Assembly: GCA_945610215.1 (NCBI GenBank)
Contig: CALYZR010000015.1
Location: 1-9,046 of the forward strand
DNA from: an uncultured Clostridium sp.
GTDB taxonomy: Bacteria; Bacillota; Clostridia; TANB77; CAG-508
Direction: 5' to 3'
DNA: 9,046 nt
The first letter of the stretch is position 1. The number at the start of each line of letters is the position of its first letter. The position numbers and the translations under genes were made by a program. Positions 1 through 6,719 of the stretch are shown here, piece by piece. The notes under the pieces were generated by a model. That model did no database searches. It saw only the letters and a list, made by a program, of their open reading frames with translations, and was not told the DNA's origin.

Positions 1-1558
1 TTTCAAGTGAACGATTGACCATAATGCCGACTATGTCATTTCTTCCAATACCTTTGTCTCTTAAATAATTTGCCAAACTATTAGCCTTTTCATTTAATTC
101 TCTATATGTTAATTTTTGATCTTCAAAAACAACAGCAATATTATCAGGAGTTTTTTCTACTTGCTCTTCAAATAATTGGCTAATTGTTTTATCTTTTGGA
201 TAATCTGCTTTTGTATCATTAAAGTCATATAATATTTTTTTCTTTTCATCAGGTGTTACGATTTCAATATCTTTTAATTTGATATCAGTTTTTTCTAAAA
301 TTTGATTAATAATATGTAAAAATCTAGCATGAATAGAACAGATATCATCAACAGAATATTTGCTTATTAAATAATCATATGCAATATTTATGTCACCAGT
401 ATCGTTCATATCATAAAGATGAATATCAATATCATCAGAAATAAAATTATTTCCAATCCAGCTAGATTCATAATTTATAACAGAAGTTTGCTTATTACTT
501 CGTACATTCTGGTAAGAAAGCAATATATTATACAAATTAGGAATACTGCTATCCTTTTTTCTTAGATCTTCTAAAAGATATTGATATGGATATTTTTGAT
601 GTCTAAAAATCTTTGAAAAATCTGCTGATATATTAGATAAAAATTCAGCAAAAGAAAGTTCATGATTAATAGAAACTCTAAAAGGAACAGTACTAATAAA
701 CATACCAGTTGCTTGTTTTTCCTTAAAATTACTCCTGTTTAATATAGGTGTACCGATAGTAAAATCATCTAATGAAGATACTCTTGATAAATATATAGAA
801 AGAACAGCCATAAAGAAATTAAAAGCTGAAGCTTTATTTTCCTTGCAGAAATCATTAATTAAATTCATTGTTTCTTTTGGAATAACAAATTGTTTTCTTT
901 TTGCTCTGCAATTTAAACTTTTATTTTCATTAGAATTAAAAGTAGGAATTGTTGCAACTTCTGGAACTGTTTTAAAGATCTCATTCCAAAACTCCTTATC
1001 TTTATTGAATTTTTCGCTATTCAAATATTCTTGTTCAGAATTAATATAATCTAAATAAGAAGGATTTAAATCTTGTATGCTTTGTGAATTTAATATTTTT
1101 TCGTAATAATCCATAATTTCGTTAACAACAAGACCTGCTGTCCAAGCATCAGAAATTAAGTGGTGAGCTGTTATAACAAAACCACCGTGTTCATCGGGAA
1201 AAGTAAATGTCTTAAACGAGAATAATAAATTGTCTAAAACTTCAAAAGGAGTATTTGACATTTTATTTTCTATTTCCTTTATATCTTGATTTGTATTTAC
1301 TAAAACATTTTCAATTTCAAATTCTGAAAAAGAAGATAAATATTGTAAAGCTTTATCATCTTTAATTGTAAATTTTAGTCTAAAACTGTCATTTTTTTGG
1401 ACAAATAAATTAATAGCTTTTTGTAAAGCTTTAAGATTTAATTTTTCTAATACAATTACACATCCTGTGATATTTTCAATAGGTGTTCCCTTATAAAATT
1501 GTTCCGTGAACCAAATTGATTTTTGAGGGTTAGTTAAATTGTATAAATTACTTTCCAT
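1..1558 (-). CDS. Non-ribosomal peptide synthetase, N-terminal part (condensation domain + start of adenylation domain)
   Basis: The reading frame is open from ATG 1558 to the left edge (519 codons plus one base), so the gene is cut by the window. Residues about 5-435 form a condensation domain, which makes the peptide bond between carrier-bound acyl groups. The core motif HHLISDAW is at 132-139, with the second His (133) as the expected catalytic residue and D137. IGTPILNR (268-275) and GMFISTVPFR (285-294) match later core motifs of the family. From about 455 an adenylation domain begins, with an FEEQVEKTPDNIAV block (462-475) and an A1-like LTYRELNEKAN block (482-492). The product begins with a condensation domain, so it is either fed by an upstream carrier protein or acylates its first residue; the sequence does not decide which. 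The ribosome binding site AAAAGGTGA (1571-1563) supports the start. The peptide product cannot be predicted because the specificity residues lie outside the window. The family assignment is very secure. Confidence 0.95.
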   Translation of the reverse strand, partial: MESNLYNLTNPQKSIWFTEQFYKGTPIENITGCVIVLEKLNLKALQKAINLFVQKNDSFRLKFTIKDDKALQYLSSFSEFEIENVLVNTNQDIKEIENKMSNTPFEVLDNLLFSFKTFTFPDEHGGFVITAHHLISDAWTAGLVVNEIMDYYEKILNSQSIQDLNPSYLDYINSEQEYLNSEKFNKDKEFWNEIFKTVPEVATIPTFNSNENKSLNCRAKRKQFVIPKETMNLINDFCKENKASAFNFFMAVLSIYLSRVSSLDDFTIGTPILNRSNFKEKQATGMFISTVPFRVSINHELSFAEFLSNISADFSKIFRHQKYPYQYLLEDLRKKDSSIPNLYNILLSYQNVRSNKQTSVINYESSWIGNNFISDDIDIHLYDMNDTGDINIAYDYLISKYSVDDICSIHARFLHIINQILEKTDIKLKDIEIVTPDEKKKILYDFNDTKADYPKDKTISQLFEEQVEKTPDNIAVVFEDQKLTYRELNEKANSLANYLRDKGIGRNDIVGIMVNRSLE

Positions 1559-1630
1559 AATATCACCTTTTATTATATTTTATAACTAATATATATCGCT
1601 AAAAACGTTATAAATCAACTGCTACACTAA

Positions 1631-1660
1631 ATTGTAACATAAAACACTATGAAATGTAAA
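1631..1660 (-). promoter_or_regulatory. Promoter of the peptide synthetase gene
   Basis: Read on the minus strand there is a -35 TTTACA (1660-1655), an 18-bp spacer and a -10 TACAAT (1636-1631), preceded by TG one base upstream (extended -10, TGTTACAAT). This is a good match to a housekeeping sigma-A promoter. It would give a leader of roughly 65 bases before ATG 1558. A second, weaker minus-strand pair (TTGACA 1682-1677, then TACATT after 18 bp) lies just upstream. Confidence 0.55.
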
Positions 1661-1668
1661 CGTTTTGA
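1654..1668. promoter_or_regulatory. Candidate CcpA (cre) site over the synthetase -35
   Basis: ATGTAAACGTTTTGA matches the published degenerate cre consensus WTGNAANCGNWNNCW at all fixed positions except one (G in place of the C near the 3' end). It covers the -35 of the minus-strand promoter, where binding would repress. In DNA this AT-rich a one-mismatch match can occur by chance, so this is only a candidate. Confidence 0.28.
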
Positions 1669-1683
1669 CATAAACTTGTCAAA
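1664..1683. promoter_or_regulatory. Inverted repeat TTTGACA-N6-TGTCAAA, possible operator
   Basis: Two perfect 7-bp arms (1664-1670 and 1677-1683) are separated by TAAACT. The 20-bp element lies in the divergent region, immediately upstream of the synthetase -35. Its size and symmetry fit a dimeric regulator site. There is no U-tract next to it and it is outside any gene, so a terminator is unlikely. The regulator is unknown. Confidence 0.4.
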
Positions 1684-1749
1684 TAATAACAAAAACCGAC
1701 ACAAAAAAACATGCAATTACATGATTAAAATAGTAAAAAAAGGAAAAAA

Positions 1750-1783
1750 TATAATAGAGAAAATATGGTAAGGAGGGATAATT
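1750..1783 (+). promoter_or_regulatory. Possible -10 and ribosome binding site of the HtrA-type protease gene
   Basis: A perfect TATAAT (1750-1755) lies 28 bases before ATG 1784, but no convincing -35 is found at 16-18 bp (best is TTAAAA at 1725-1730, spacer 19). A strong ribosome binding site, AAGGAGGG, sits at about 1771-1778 with good spacing. The binding site is well supported and the promoter is tentative. Confidence 0.38.
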
Positions 1784-2908
1784 ATGTATGAATATAAAAA
1801 AAGAGAAAGCAAATTTAAAAAAATAATTATCTTAATATTTTTAATAATAATTGTTTCAGCAAGTAGTATATTTATATATAGTATGTATACAGATATTGAT
1901 GTCTACTCAACAAAGGAAAACAATAATAATGTTGCAGTTAGATTATCACAAAATGAAACTAAACAAGAAGAAAAAGATATAACACAGGTATTAGAAAATG
2001 TTACAAAAAGTGTAGTTGGAATTTCTAAAATAAAAAATAAAGGAAGTTCTATATTTTTAAATAATAGTGCTTCTGATTTAGGACTAGGTACGGGAATGGT
2101 AGTTTCAGAAAATGGTTATGTACTTACAAATTGGCATGTAGCAGGCAATAAATATAGTAATTGTTATATAACATTGGAAAACGGAAAAAGCTACAATGGA
2201 AGTGTTGTATGGGCAGATAGTGATCTAGATTTAGCAATTGTAAAAATAAATGCAGCAGGATTACAATATTTAAACTTAGGAGATTCTGATAATGTAAAGC
2301 TGGGGCAAACCACATATGCAATAGGAAATCCGATTGGAGTAGAGTTCCAAAGGACTGTAACATCAGGAATTATAAGTGGAGTAGATAGAACAATAAAAAT
2401 AGAAGAAGAAAATAATGAATCATATATGGAAGATTTACTTCAAACAGATGCGACAATTAATCCAGGAAATAGCGGAGGACCATTAATTAATACAAATGGA
2501 GAAGTTATTGGAATAAACACAGTAAAAATAAATGAGGCAGAAGGAATAGGATTTGCTATACCAATTAATATTGTAAAACCAGTAATAGAAAGTTTTGTTA
2601 CAAATGGCAATTTCGAGGAAGCATATTTAGGAATATTTGCATATGACAAAAATGTTATTCCTTATTTAGAAACTGGAATTGAATTTGATTCTGGAATATA
2701 TGTAGCTCAAATAAACAAAGATGGACCAGCAAATACATCTAATTTAAAAGTAGGAGATATAATAACAAAAATTGACGACATAGATATAAATAAAATGAGT
2801 GAACTTAGAAAATATATATATTCAAAAAAGATAGGAGATGAAGTTAATCTAAGTATCTTAAGAAATAAAAAAACATATAATATAAAAATAAAATTAGGGA
2901 AAAAATAG
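1784..2908 (+). CDS. HtrA/DegP-type membrane-anchored serine protease with PDZ domain
   Basis: This 374-residue protein is a trypsin-fold protease of the HtrA (S1C) family, which degrades or handles damaged proteins at the cell surface. Residues 12-34 are a single hydrophobic segment after a Lys-rich N terminus. It should act as an uncleaved anchor, placing the protease outside the membrane. A polar linker (40-65) follows. The catalytic triad is visible: H118 in LTNWHVAG, D149 in DSDLDLAIVKI and S230 in TINPGNSGGP. Residues about 280-372 form one PDZ domain (YLGI at its start, GPANTSNLKVGDII in its core). Size and order are typical of Gram-positive HtrA proteins. The stop is 22 bp before the next start, so the two genes are probably co-transcribed. 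The symbols htrA/degP would be family-level names, so none is assigned. Confidence 0.95.
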   Translation: MYEYKKRESKFKKIIILIFLIIIVSASSIFIYSMYTDIDVYSTKENNNNVAVRLSQNETKQEEKDITQVLENVTKSVVGISKIKNKGSSIFLNNSASDLGLGTGMVVSENGYVLTNWHVAGNKYSNCYITLENGKSYNGSVVWADSDLDLAIVKINAAGLQYLNLGDSDNVKLGQTTYAIGNPIGVEFQRTVTSGIISGVDRTIKIEEENNESYMEDLLQTDATINPGNSGGPLINTNGEVIGINTVKINEAEGIGFAIPINIVKPVIESFVTNGNFEEAYLGIFAYDKNVIPYLETGIEFDSGIYVAQINKDGPANTSNLKVGDIITKIDDIDINKMSELRKYIYSKKIGDEVNLSILRNKKTYNIKIKLGKK

Positions 2909-2930
2909 ATTTTGATAAGGAGTGAAGAAA

Positions 2931-4412
2931 ATGAAATCTTATTGGGAAGAAGAATATAAAAAGTTTGAAGAGATAAAAGAAGATAAAGAAGTATCTGTAT
3001 GTATTATAGGAGGTGGAATAACAGGAATTTCAACAGCATATTATTTAAGCAAATCTATGAAAGTAATTGTAGTAGAAAAGGACAGGCTTTTTAGTAAAAC
3101 AAGTGGAAAAAATACAGGGAAAGTTACCAGCCAACATGGACTTTTTTATGATTATCTAATTAATTCAGAAGGCGAAGAATTTGCAAAAGGATATTTAGAA
3201 GCAAATCAAAAGGCAATAGATAATATAGAAAATATAATAAAACAGGAAAAAATAAATTGTGATTTTGAAAGAGAGAATGCATATGTTTTTACTAAACAAA
3301 AAGATGAATTAGAAAAAATAAAACAAGAAGTTGAAGCAGTAAATAAGCTAAAAGAAAATTTATGTGAATATAAACAAAATTTAAAGTTACCATTTAAAAC
3401 ATTAGGAGCGATTGAATTTAGAAATCAAGCTAAAATAAATCCAGTAAAATATGGATATGGTTTGGTAAAAAAAATAATAGAAAACAATGGAGAAATATTT
3501 GAAACTTCACAAGTAACAAATATAACAAAAAAGGGAAAAAAATATATAATAGATGTAAATAATAATAAAGTAACAGCAGATCATGTTGTAATTGCAACTA
3601 GATATCCAAATATAAGTTTTCCAGGATATTATTTTTTAAAAATGTATCAGTCCACATCATATGCAATGGTATTTGACTGTAAGAGTGAATTATTTGATGG
3701 AATGTATATAAGTGCTGAAGTGCCGACAATATCTTTTAGAACAATAAAGGAAAAAGATAGAATATTGCTTCTAGCTGTTGGATATGACTATAAAACCGGC
3801 TCGAAAGAATTAGAAAATGGATATTTAGAAATAGAGAAAATTGTAAAAAATATGTATCCAGAAGCTAAAGTTTTATATAAATGGACAGCAGAGGATTGTA
3901 TTAGTTTAGATAAAATTCCATACATTGGGGAGTTTTCAAATATGATGAAAAATTTATATATTGCTACCGGATTTAATAAATGGGGATTAACCACTTCAAA
4001 TATAGCAGCTCAAATTATATCTGATAAAATATTGGGGAAAGATAATAAATATGAAGAAATTTTTAAATCTACAAGGATGGAGCCAATAAAAAATATAGAA
4101 GAAGTAAAAAATATGCTAAGTCAAGCAAGTAAATCAATAGTATTAAGTAAATTTGAAATACCAGAAGAGCAATTAATAAACGTAAAAAATGGGGAAGGCA
4201 AAATTGTAAATGTAAATAATACAAAAGTAGGAATATATAAAACAGAAAATGGAGAGATATATAAGGTAAAACCAATATGTACGCACTTAGGATGTGAATT
4301 ACATTTTAATAATATAGAAAAGCTGTGGGAATGTCCATGTCATGGTTCAAAATTTAATTATAAAGGAGAATCTATTGAAGTTCCAAGCAATAAAAATTTA
4401 GATATTTTATAA
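2931..4412 (+). CDS. FAD-dependent oxidoreductase with C-terminal Rieske [2Fe-2S] domain (YhfW-like)
   Basis: The product has 493 residues. The N-terminal part is a DadA/GlpD-type FAD oxidoreductase: a Rossmann dinucleotide-binding motif IIGGGITGISTAYYLS (25-40) followed by VVEKD (47-51). A late FAD-contact region IATGFNKWGLTTS lies at 344-356. The C-terminal 85 residues are a Rieske domain with box 1 CTHLGC (C450, H452, C455) and box 2 CPCHGS (C468, C470, H471). C450, H452, C468 and H471 should bind the cluster, and C455/C470 are placed like the stabilising disulfide of bc-type Rieske proteins. Fusions of this layout exist in Firmicutes (B. subtilis YhfW); the substrate is not known. ATG 2931 is chosen because AAGGAG (2917-2922) sits 8 bases upstream. 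An in-frame GTG at 2922 overlaps that site and is rejected. No signal peptide is seen, so it is probably cytoplasmic. Confidence 0.92.
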   Translation: MKSYWEEEYKKFEEIKEDKEVSVCIIGGGITGISTAYYLSKSMKVIVVEKDRLFSKTSGKNTGKVTSQHGLFYDYLINSEGEEFAKGYLEANQKAIDNIENIIKQEKINCDFERENAYVFTKQKDELEKIKQEVEAVNKLKENLCEYKQNLKLPFKTLGAIEFRNQAKINPVKYGYGLVKKIIENNGEIFETSQVTNITKKGKKYIIDVNNNKVTADHVVIATRYPNISFPGYYFLKMYQSTSYAMVFDCKSELFDGMYISAEVPTISFRTIKEKDRILLLAVGYDYKTGSKELENGYLEIEKIVKNMYPEAKVLYKWTAEDCISLDKIPYIGEFSNMMKNLYIATGFNKWGLTTSNIAAQIISDKILGKDNKYEEIFKSTRMEPIKNIEEVKNMLSQASKSIVLSKFEIPEEQLINVKNGEGKIVNVNNTKVGIYKTENGEIYKVKPICTHLGCELHFNNIEKLWECPCHGSKFNYKGESIEVPSNKNLDIL

Positions 4413-4452
4413 TAAAAAGATATAAATAGACATGAAAAAGAAAAATACTAAA

Positions 4453-4478
4453 TAGGAGCAGTTATAAAACTGCTCCTA
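4453..4478 (-). terminator. Hairpin terminator overlapping the end of the M14 endopeptidase gene
   Basis: A perfect 11-bp stem (4453-4463 with 4468-4478, arms TAGGAGCAGTT and AACTGCTCCTA) closes a 4-base loop. On the minus strand it is followed by a T-rich tail (TTTAGTATTTTTC), as expected of an intrinsic terminator for the endopeptidase gene. On the plus strand the downstream side is not T-rich, so it should serve the convergent oxidoreductase gene less well. The upstream arm encodes the last residues and the loop region contains the TAA stop (4464-4462). Confidence 0.75.
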
Positions 4479-5736
4479 AAACTAATATTCCAATATTATC
4501 ATTATAAATCTCATTAAATTGGCTAATAGGAAGTGGGCTTTTGCCAAAACCTGCTTCTATTGTATATCCAGGTCTTCTGTATTCTTGCAAAAACCAATCT
4601 TTATATCCTGCAAAACTAGAATTATATGGAACTTCGGATAAGCTATAGCCACTAACTTGTGCAAAAATTTCACCGATTTGTTTAGCTTCTTGTGTAGCAT
4701 AATTTTGAAATTGCCAGTAAATTTCTTTACCCTGGGTATGATATGCAAGTATTAATCTAAAATTATGAAACCTAGTAAAATTATATAAAGCAATTGATTC
4801 AGGAGCAACTAAGGGACTAGAACCAACATAATCTCGAGGTGCAGGAGAGGTAAAGCCTTGTGCAAATTTAATTCTTTTGGCTTCCTCCCAGCCAGCAGGA
4901 AATTGTAAGTTTAAATCAATTCCACGAATATTAGCTTTCCACCCACTAGGAAAAGGAATAGAAGGATAATTATTCGAAATAGATTTTGCTTGATTATATA
5001 TACTAGAATTAGGCTTAGTTTGCCCAGTAACCAAATTTACACCATCTGGATTACACATAGGAACAATATATATAGAAGTACTATTAAAGATACTTCTGAC
5101 ATTATAACCAAACAAAGTAGAATTATTAACATAAGCTAAGCAAAAATTCTCCACAAATTTCATAAGTAAGGTCGAAGTAATCCACTCATTTGCATGTATA
5201 GAAGCACTATAAAAAACTTCTATATCACCAGTTCCAAGCTTTATATAAGGAATGGAATTATTAAGAACGCTAGAACCAATTGAACCTATTTCTAAAAAAG
5301 GATATATACTAGAAAGGGCATTAATATTTAATTGCAAAACATTTGCGCTATAACTAATATTTGTAGGGACAATGTTGCCAAAAGGTACTATGATTTGCTG
5401 TCCTATTTGCAAATTATTTGGAGAAATGCCAGGATTCGAAACAATAATTCTGTTTACAGTTGTAGAAAAATTATTTGCAATACTATATAAAGTATCTCCT
5501 CGTTTTATAGTATATGAAGTTCTACCATTTATATATGGAAATAGAGCATCCCAAGTAGAAGCACCAACAACTCCATCTGGGGTTAATCCAAAATTTCTTT
5601 GAAATCTTTTAACAGCAACTTGTGTTAGAAGACCAAAATTGCCATCTATATTTCCAGAATAAAAACCTAATTTCATTAAAGTATTTTGCAACAATTCTAC
5701 CATTGGGCCAGTAGAACCTAAACTTAATGTTTCCAT
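4462..5736 (-). CDS. Peptidoglycan endopeptidase: PG-binding + LysM + M14 zinc carboxypeptidase domain
   Basis: This 424-residue protein has three domains. The first is a PG_binding_1 domain (about 4-67, with [13 protein letters not shown] and [13 protein letters not shown]). The second is one LysM domain (about 74-118, [16 protein letters not shown] to [10 protein letters not shown]). The third is an M14 metallopeptidase domain (about 130-420). Zinc ligands appear as H181 and E184 in SIHANEW and H333 in AYHTQG; the catalytic Glu is E394 in YTIEAG. NPDGVNL (229-235) and [13 protein letters not shown] (271-283) match the substrate pocket of gamma-D-glutamyl-(L)-diamino acid endopeptidases, such as the Bacillus sphaericus endopeptidase I family, which cut stem peptides of peptidoglycan. 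No signal peptide is present: the PG-binding domain begins at residue 4. AGGTGA (5746-5741) lies 4 bases before the ATG. A role in sporulation or cell-wall recycling is inferred. Confidence 0.93.
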   Translation of the reverse strand: METLSLGSTGPMVELLQNTLMKLGFYSGNIDGNFGLLTQVAVKRFQRNFGLTPDGVVGASTWDALFPYINGRTSYTIKRGDTLYSIANNFSTTVNRIIVSNPGISPNNLQIGQQIIVPFGNIVPTNISYSANVLQLNINALSSIYPFLEIGSIGSSVLNNSIPYIKLGTGDIEVFYSASIHANEWITSTLLMKFVENFCLAYVNNSTLFGYNVRSIFNSTSIYIVPMCNPDGVNLVTGQTKPNSSIYNQAKSISNNYPSIPFPSGWKANIRGIDLNLQFPAGWEEAKRIKFAQGFTSPAPRDYVGSSPLVAPESIALYNFTRFHNFRLILAYHTQGKEIYWQFQNYATQEAKQIGEIFAQVSGYSLSEVPYNSSFAGYKDWFLQEYRRPGYTIEAGFGKSPLPISQFNEIYNDNIGILVLGAVL

Positions 5737-5826
5737 ATAATCACCTAAAATATAATATTATAAAGTAAAAAGAATTATGATATAATTATAAAAGAATAAT
5801 AAAATTCAATTTTAAGGAGGAGAATA
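5737..5826 (+). promoter_or_regulatory. Divergent promoter region between the endopeptidase gene and deoC
   Basis: For deoC there is an extended -10, TGATATAAT (5778-5786), with a weak -35 TTATAA (5758-5763, spacer 17). A strong ribosome binding site AAGGAGG (5814-5820) lies 6 bases before the GTG start. For the endopeptidase gene a minus-strand TATAAT (5762-5757) is present, without a clear -35 and only about 20 bases from the start codon, so that assignment is weak. The possible -35 of one and -10 of the other overlap. Confidence 0.45.
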
Positions 5827-6474
5827 GTGAATAAAAAAGAGATCTTAAAAAAGGTAGACCACACTGTGCTTGGACAAACTACAACATGGGAACAGGTAAA
5901 GGAAATATGTGATGATGGAATAAGATATAATGTTGCATCTATTTGTATTCCACCAAGTTATGTAAAAAGTGCAAGAAATTATGTAGGAGATAAATTAAAA
6001 ATATGCACAGTTATAGGATTTCCTAATGGATATTCAACAACAAATGTAAAAGTTTATGAAACATTATCTGCAATAGAAGAAGGCGCAGATGAAATTGATA
6101 TGGTTATAAATATTGGGTGGTTAAAAGATAAAAAGTATAAAGATATAGAAAAAGAAATAAAAGCTATAAAAAATGTATGTGGTGAAAGAATATTAAAAAT
6201 CATAATAGAAACTTGTTTATTAACAGATGAGGAAAAGGCAAAAATGTGCAAAATTGTAAATAGTGCAGGAGCAGATTATATAAAAACTTCAACAGGATTT
6301 TCAGCTAATGGAGCAACTTTTGAAGATATACAATTATTTAAAAGAGAATTAGAAGGAAGCACTGTAAAAATAAAGGCAGCCGGAGGGATAAAATCTTTTG
6401 AAGATGCAGAAAAATTTATAGAATATGGAGCAGATAGGCTAGGAACAAGTAGATTAGTTAATTTAATGAAATAA
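5827..6474 (+). CDS. deoC: Deoxyribose-phosphate aldolase
   Basis: The enzyme splits 2-deoxy-D-ribose 5-phosphate into acetaldehyde and glyceraldehyde 3-phosphate in deoxynucleoside breakdown (cytoplasmic, TIM barrel, Schiff-base mechanism). The 215 residues match the usual bacterial length. Family motifs are clear: DHTVLGQTTTW at the N terminus (11-21), TVIGFPNG (61-68), GADEIDMVINIG (86-97), the Schiff-base lysine K153 in ADYIKTSTGF, and K183 in VKIKAAGGI. D91 corresponds to the catalytic Asp of this class. The start is GTG 5827, with AAGGAGG 6 bases upstream; no better ATG is nearby. Other deo genes (phosphorylase, phosphopentomutase) are not in the window, so it seems to be transcribed alone, with the folate unit having its own promoter downstream. 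Confidence 0.97.
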   Translation: MNKKEILKKVDHTVLGQTTTWEQVKEICDDGIRYNVASICIPPSYVKSARNYVGDKLKICTVIGFPNGYSTTNVKVYETLSAIEEGADEIDMVINIGWLKDKKYKDIEKEIKAIKNVCGERILKIIIETCLLTDEEKAKMCKIVNSAGADYIKTSTGFSANGATFEDIQLFKRELEGSTVKIKAAGGIKSFEDAEKFIEYGADRLGTSRLVNLMK

Positions 6475-6483
6475 GAAAAAAGT

Positions 6484-6503
6484 AAAAATATCCCTATATT
6501 TTT
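6484..6503 (+). terminator. Weak AT-only hairpin after deoC
   Basis: AAAAATAT (6484-6491) and ATATTTTT (6496-6503) form a perfect 8-bp stem with loop CCCT, ten bases after the deoC stop and ending in Ts. The stem is only A-U pairs, so it would be a weak terminator. Confidence 0.35.
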
Positions 6504-6515
6504 TATACATCTCCA

Positions 6516-6544
6516 TTGAAATATAATACAAAATCTGATAAAAT
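6516..6544 (+). promoter_or_regulatory. Promoter of the folate riboswitch unit
   Basis: A -35 TTGAAA (6516-6521), a 17-bp spacer and a -10 TAAAAT (6539-6544) preceded by TGA (extended -10). The predicted transcription start at about 6551 falls within two or three bases of the 5' strand of riboswitch helix P1, which supports both calls. Confidence 0.65.
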
Positions 6545-6552
6545 AAGACAAG

Positions 6553-6661
6553 AATAGAGTAGAGAATAAATAGTTAAGTGTTACTAAACGGGAAGTTGTT
6601 AGTAAACGAAAAAGCTTAAATAGAGTTTAGCTTTGCTGATTTGTTTTCGCATTCCGCTATT
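6553..6661 (+). ncRNA. Tetrahydrofolate (THF, folT/folE-type) riboswitch aptamer
   Basis: The region matches the THF aptamer in conserved sequence and in order of helices. P1 pairs AATAG (6553-6557) with CTATT (6657-6661). AGTAGA follows (6558-6563). P2 pairs 6564-6571 with 6639-6648, with a 2-base bulge. AGTTAAGTG follows P2. P3 pairs TTACTAA (6581-6587) with TTAGTAA (6599-6605) around the conserved GGGAAGTTG loop. CGAA is at 6607-6610. P4 pairs AAAGCT (6611-6616) with AGCTTT (6629-6634). The signature GCATTCCGCT is at 6649-6658. The aptamer binds reduced folates and typically turns off folate transport or synthesis genes. Here it precedes a FolT-FolC gene, which agrees with that role. Confidence 0.92.
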
Positions 6662-6692
6662 AAACAAAGATTAGTCTTTATTTAACGTGGAA
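6652..6692 (+). promoter_or_regulatory. Alternative (ligand-free) stem of the THF riboswitch
   Basis: TTCCGC (6652-6657, part of the conserved aptamer 3' segment) can pair with GTGGAA (6687-6692; five Watson-Crick pairs plus one G-U). This encloses an inner hairpin in which 6660-6670 pairs with 6675-6685 (ten pairs, one C/A mismatch, loop TTAG). The structure excludes P1 and competes with the base of the downstream hairpin. It is inferred by manual pairing only. Confidence 0.45.
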
Positions 6693-6719
6693 GCTCCAAA
6701 AATAGAGGGGGCTTTTTTT
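6691..6719 (+). terminator. Expression-platform hairpin: terminator that also covers the ribosome binding site
   Basis: AAGCTCC (6691-6697) pairs with GGGGCTT (6708-6714; six Watson-Crick pairs plus one G-U) and is followed directly by Ts up to 6719, like an intrinsic terminator. The 3' arm includes most of GAGGGGG (6705-6711), the ribosome binding site of ATG 6720. The same hairpin could therefore block transcription, translation or both when folate is bound. The short U-tract ends at the start codon. Confidence 0.6.

Noticed and set aside
843..1049. 68-codon plus-strand open frame in the synthetase gene
   Set aside because: It is antisense to a clear condensation domain, has no ribosome binding site and has no recognisable family.
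2922..2930. GTG at 2922 as the start of the oxidoreductase
   Set aside because: It overlaps the AAGGAG ribosome binding site itself and has none of its own; ATG 2931 is correctly spaced from that site.
4069..4275. Leu-rich minus-strand open frame resembling a small membrane protein
   Set aside because: It is antisense to the linker before the Rieske domain; the Leu/Tyr richness comes from A-rich Lys/Ile/Asn codons read on the other strand.
6276..6551. 91-codon minus-strand open frame across the end of deoC
   Set aside because: It is antisense to conserved deoC sequence and crosses the deoC hairpin and folate promoter; no ribosome binding site or known domain supports it.
6687..6719. GTG at 6687 as the start of the FolT-FolC gene
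   Set aside because: The 11 extra codons lie in the riboswitch expression-platform hairpin, no ribosome binding site precedes the GTG, and FolT homology begins after ATG 6720.
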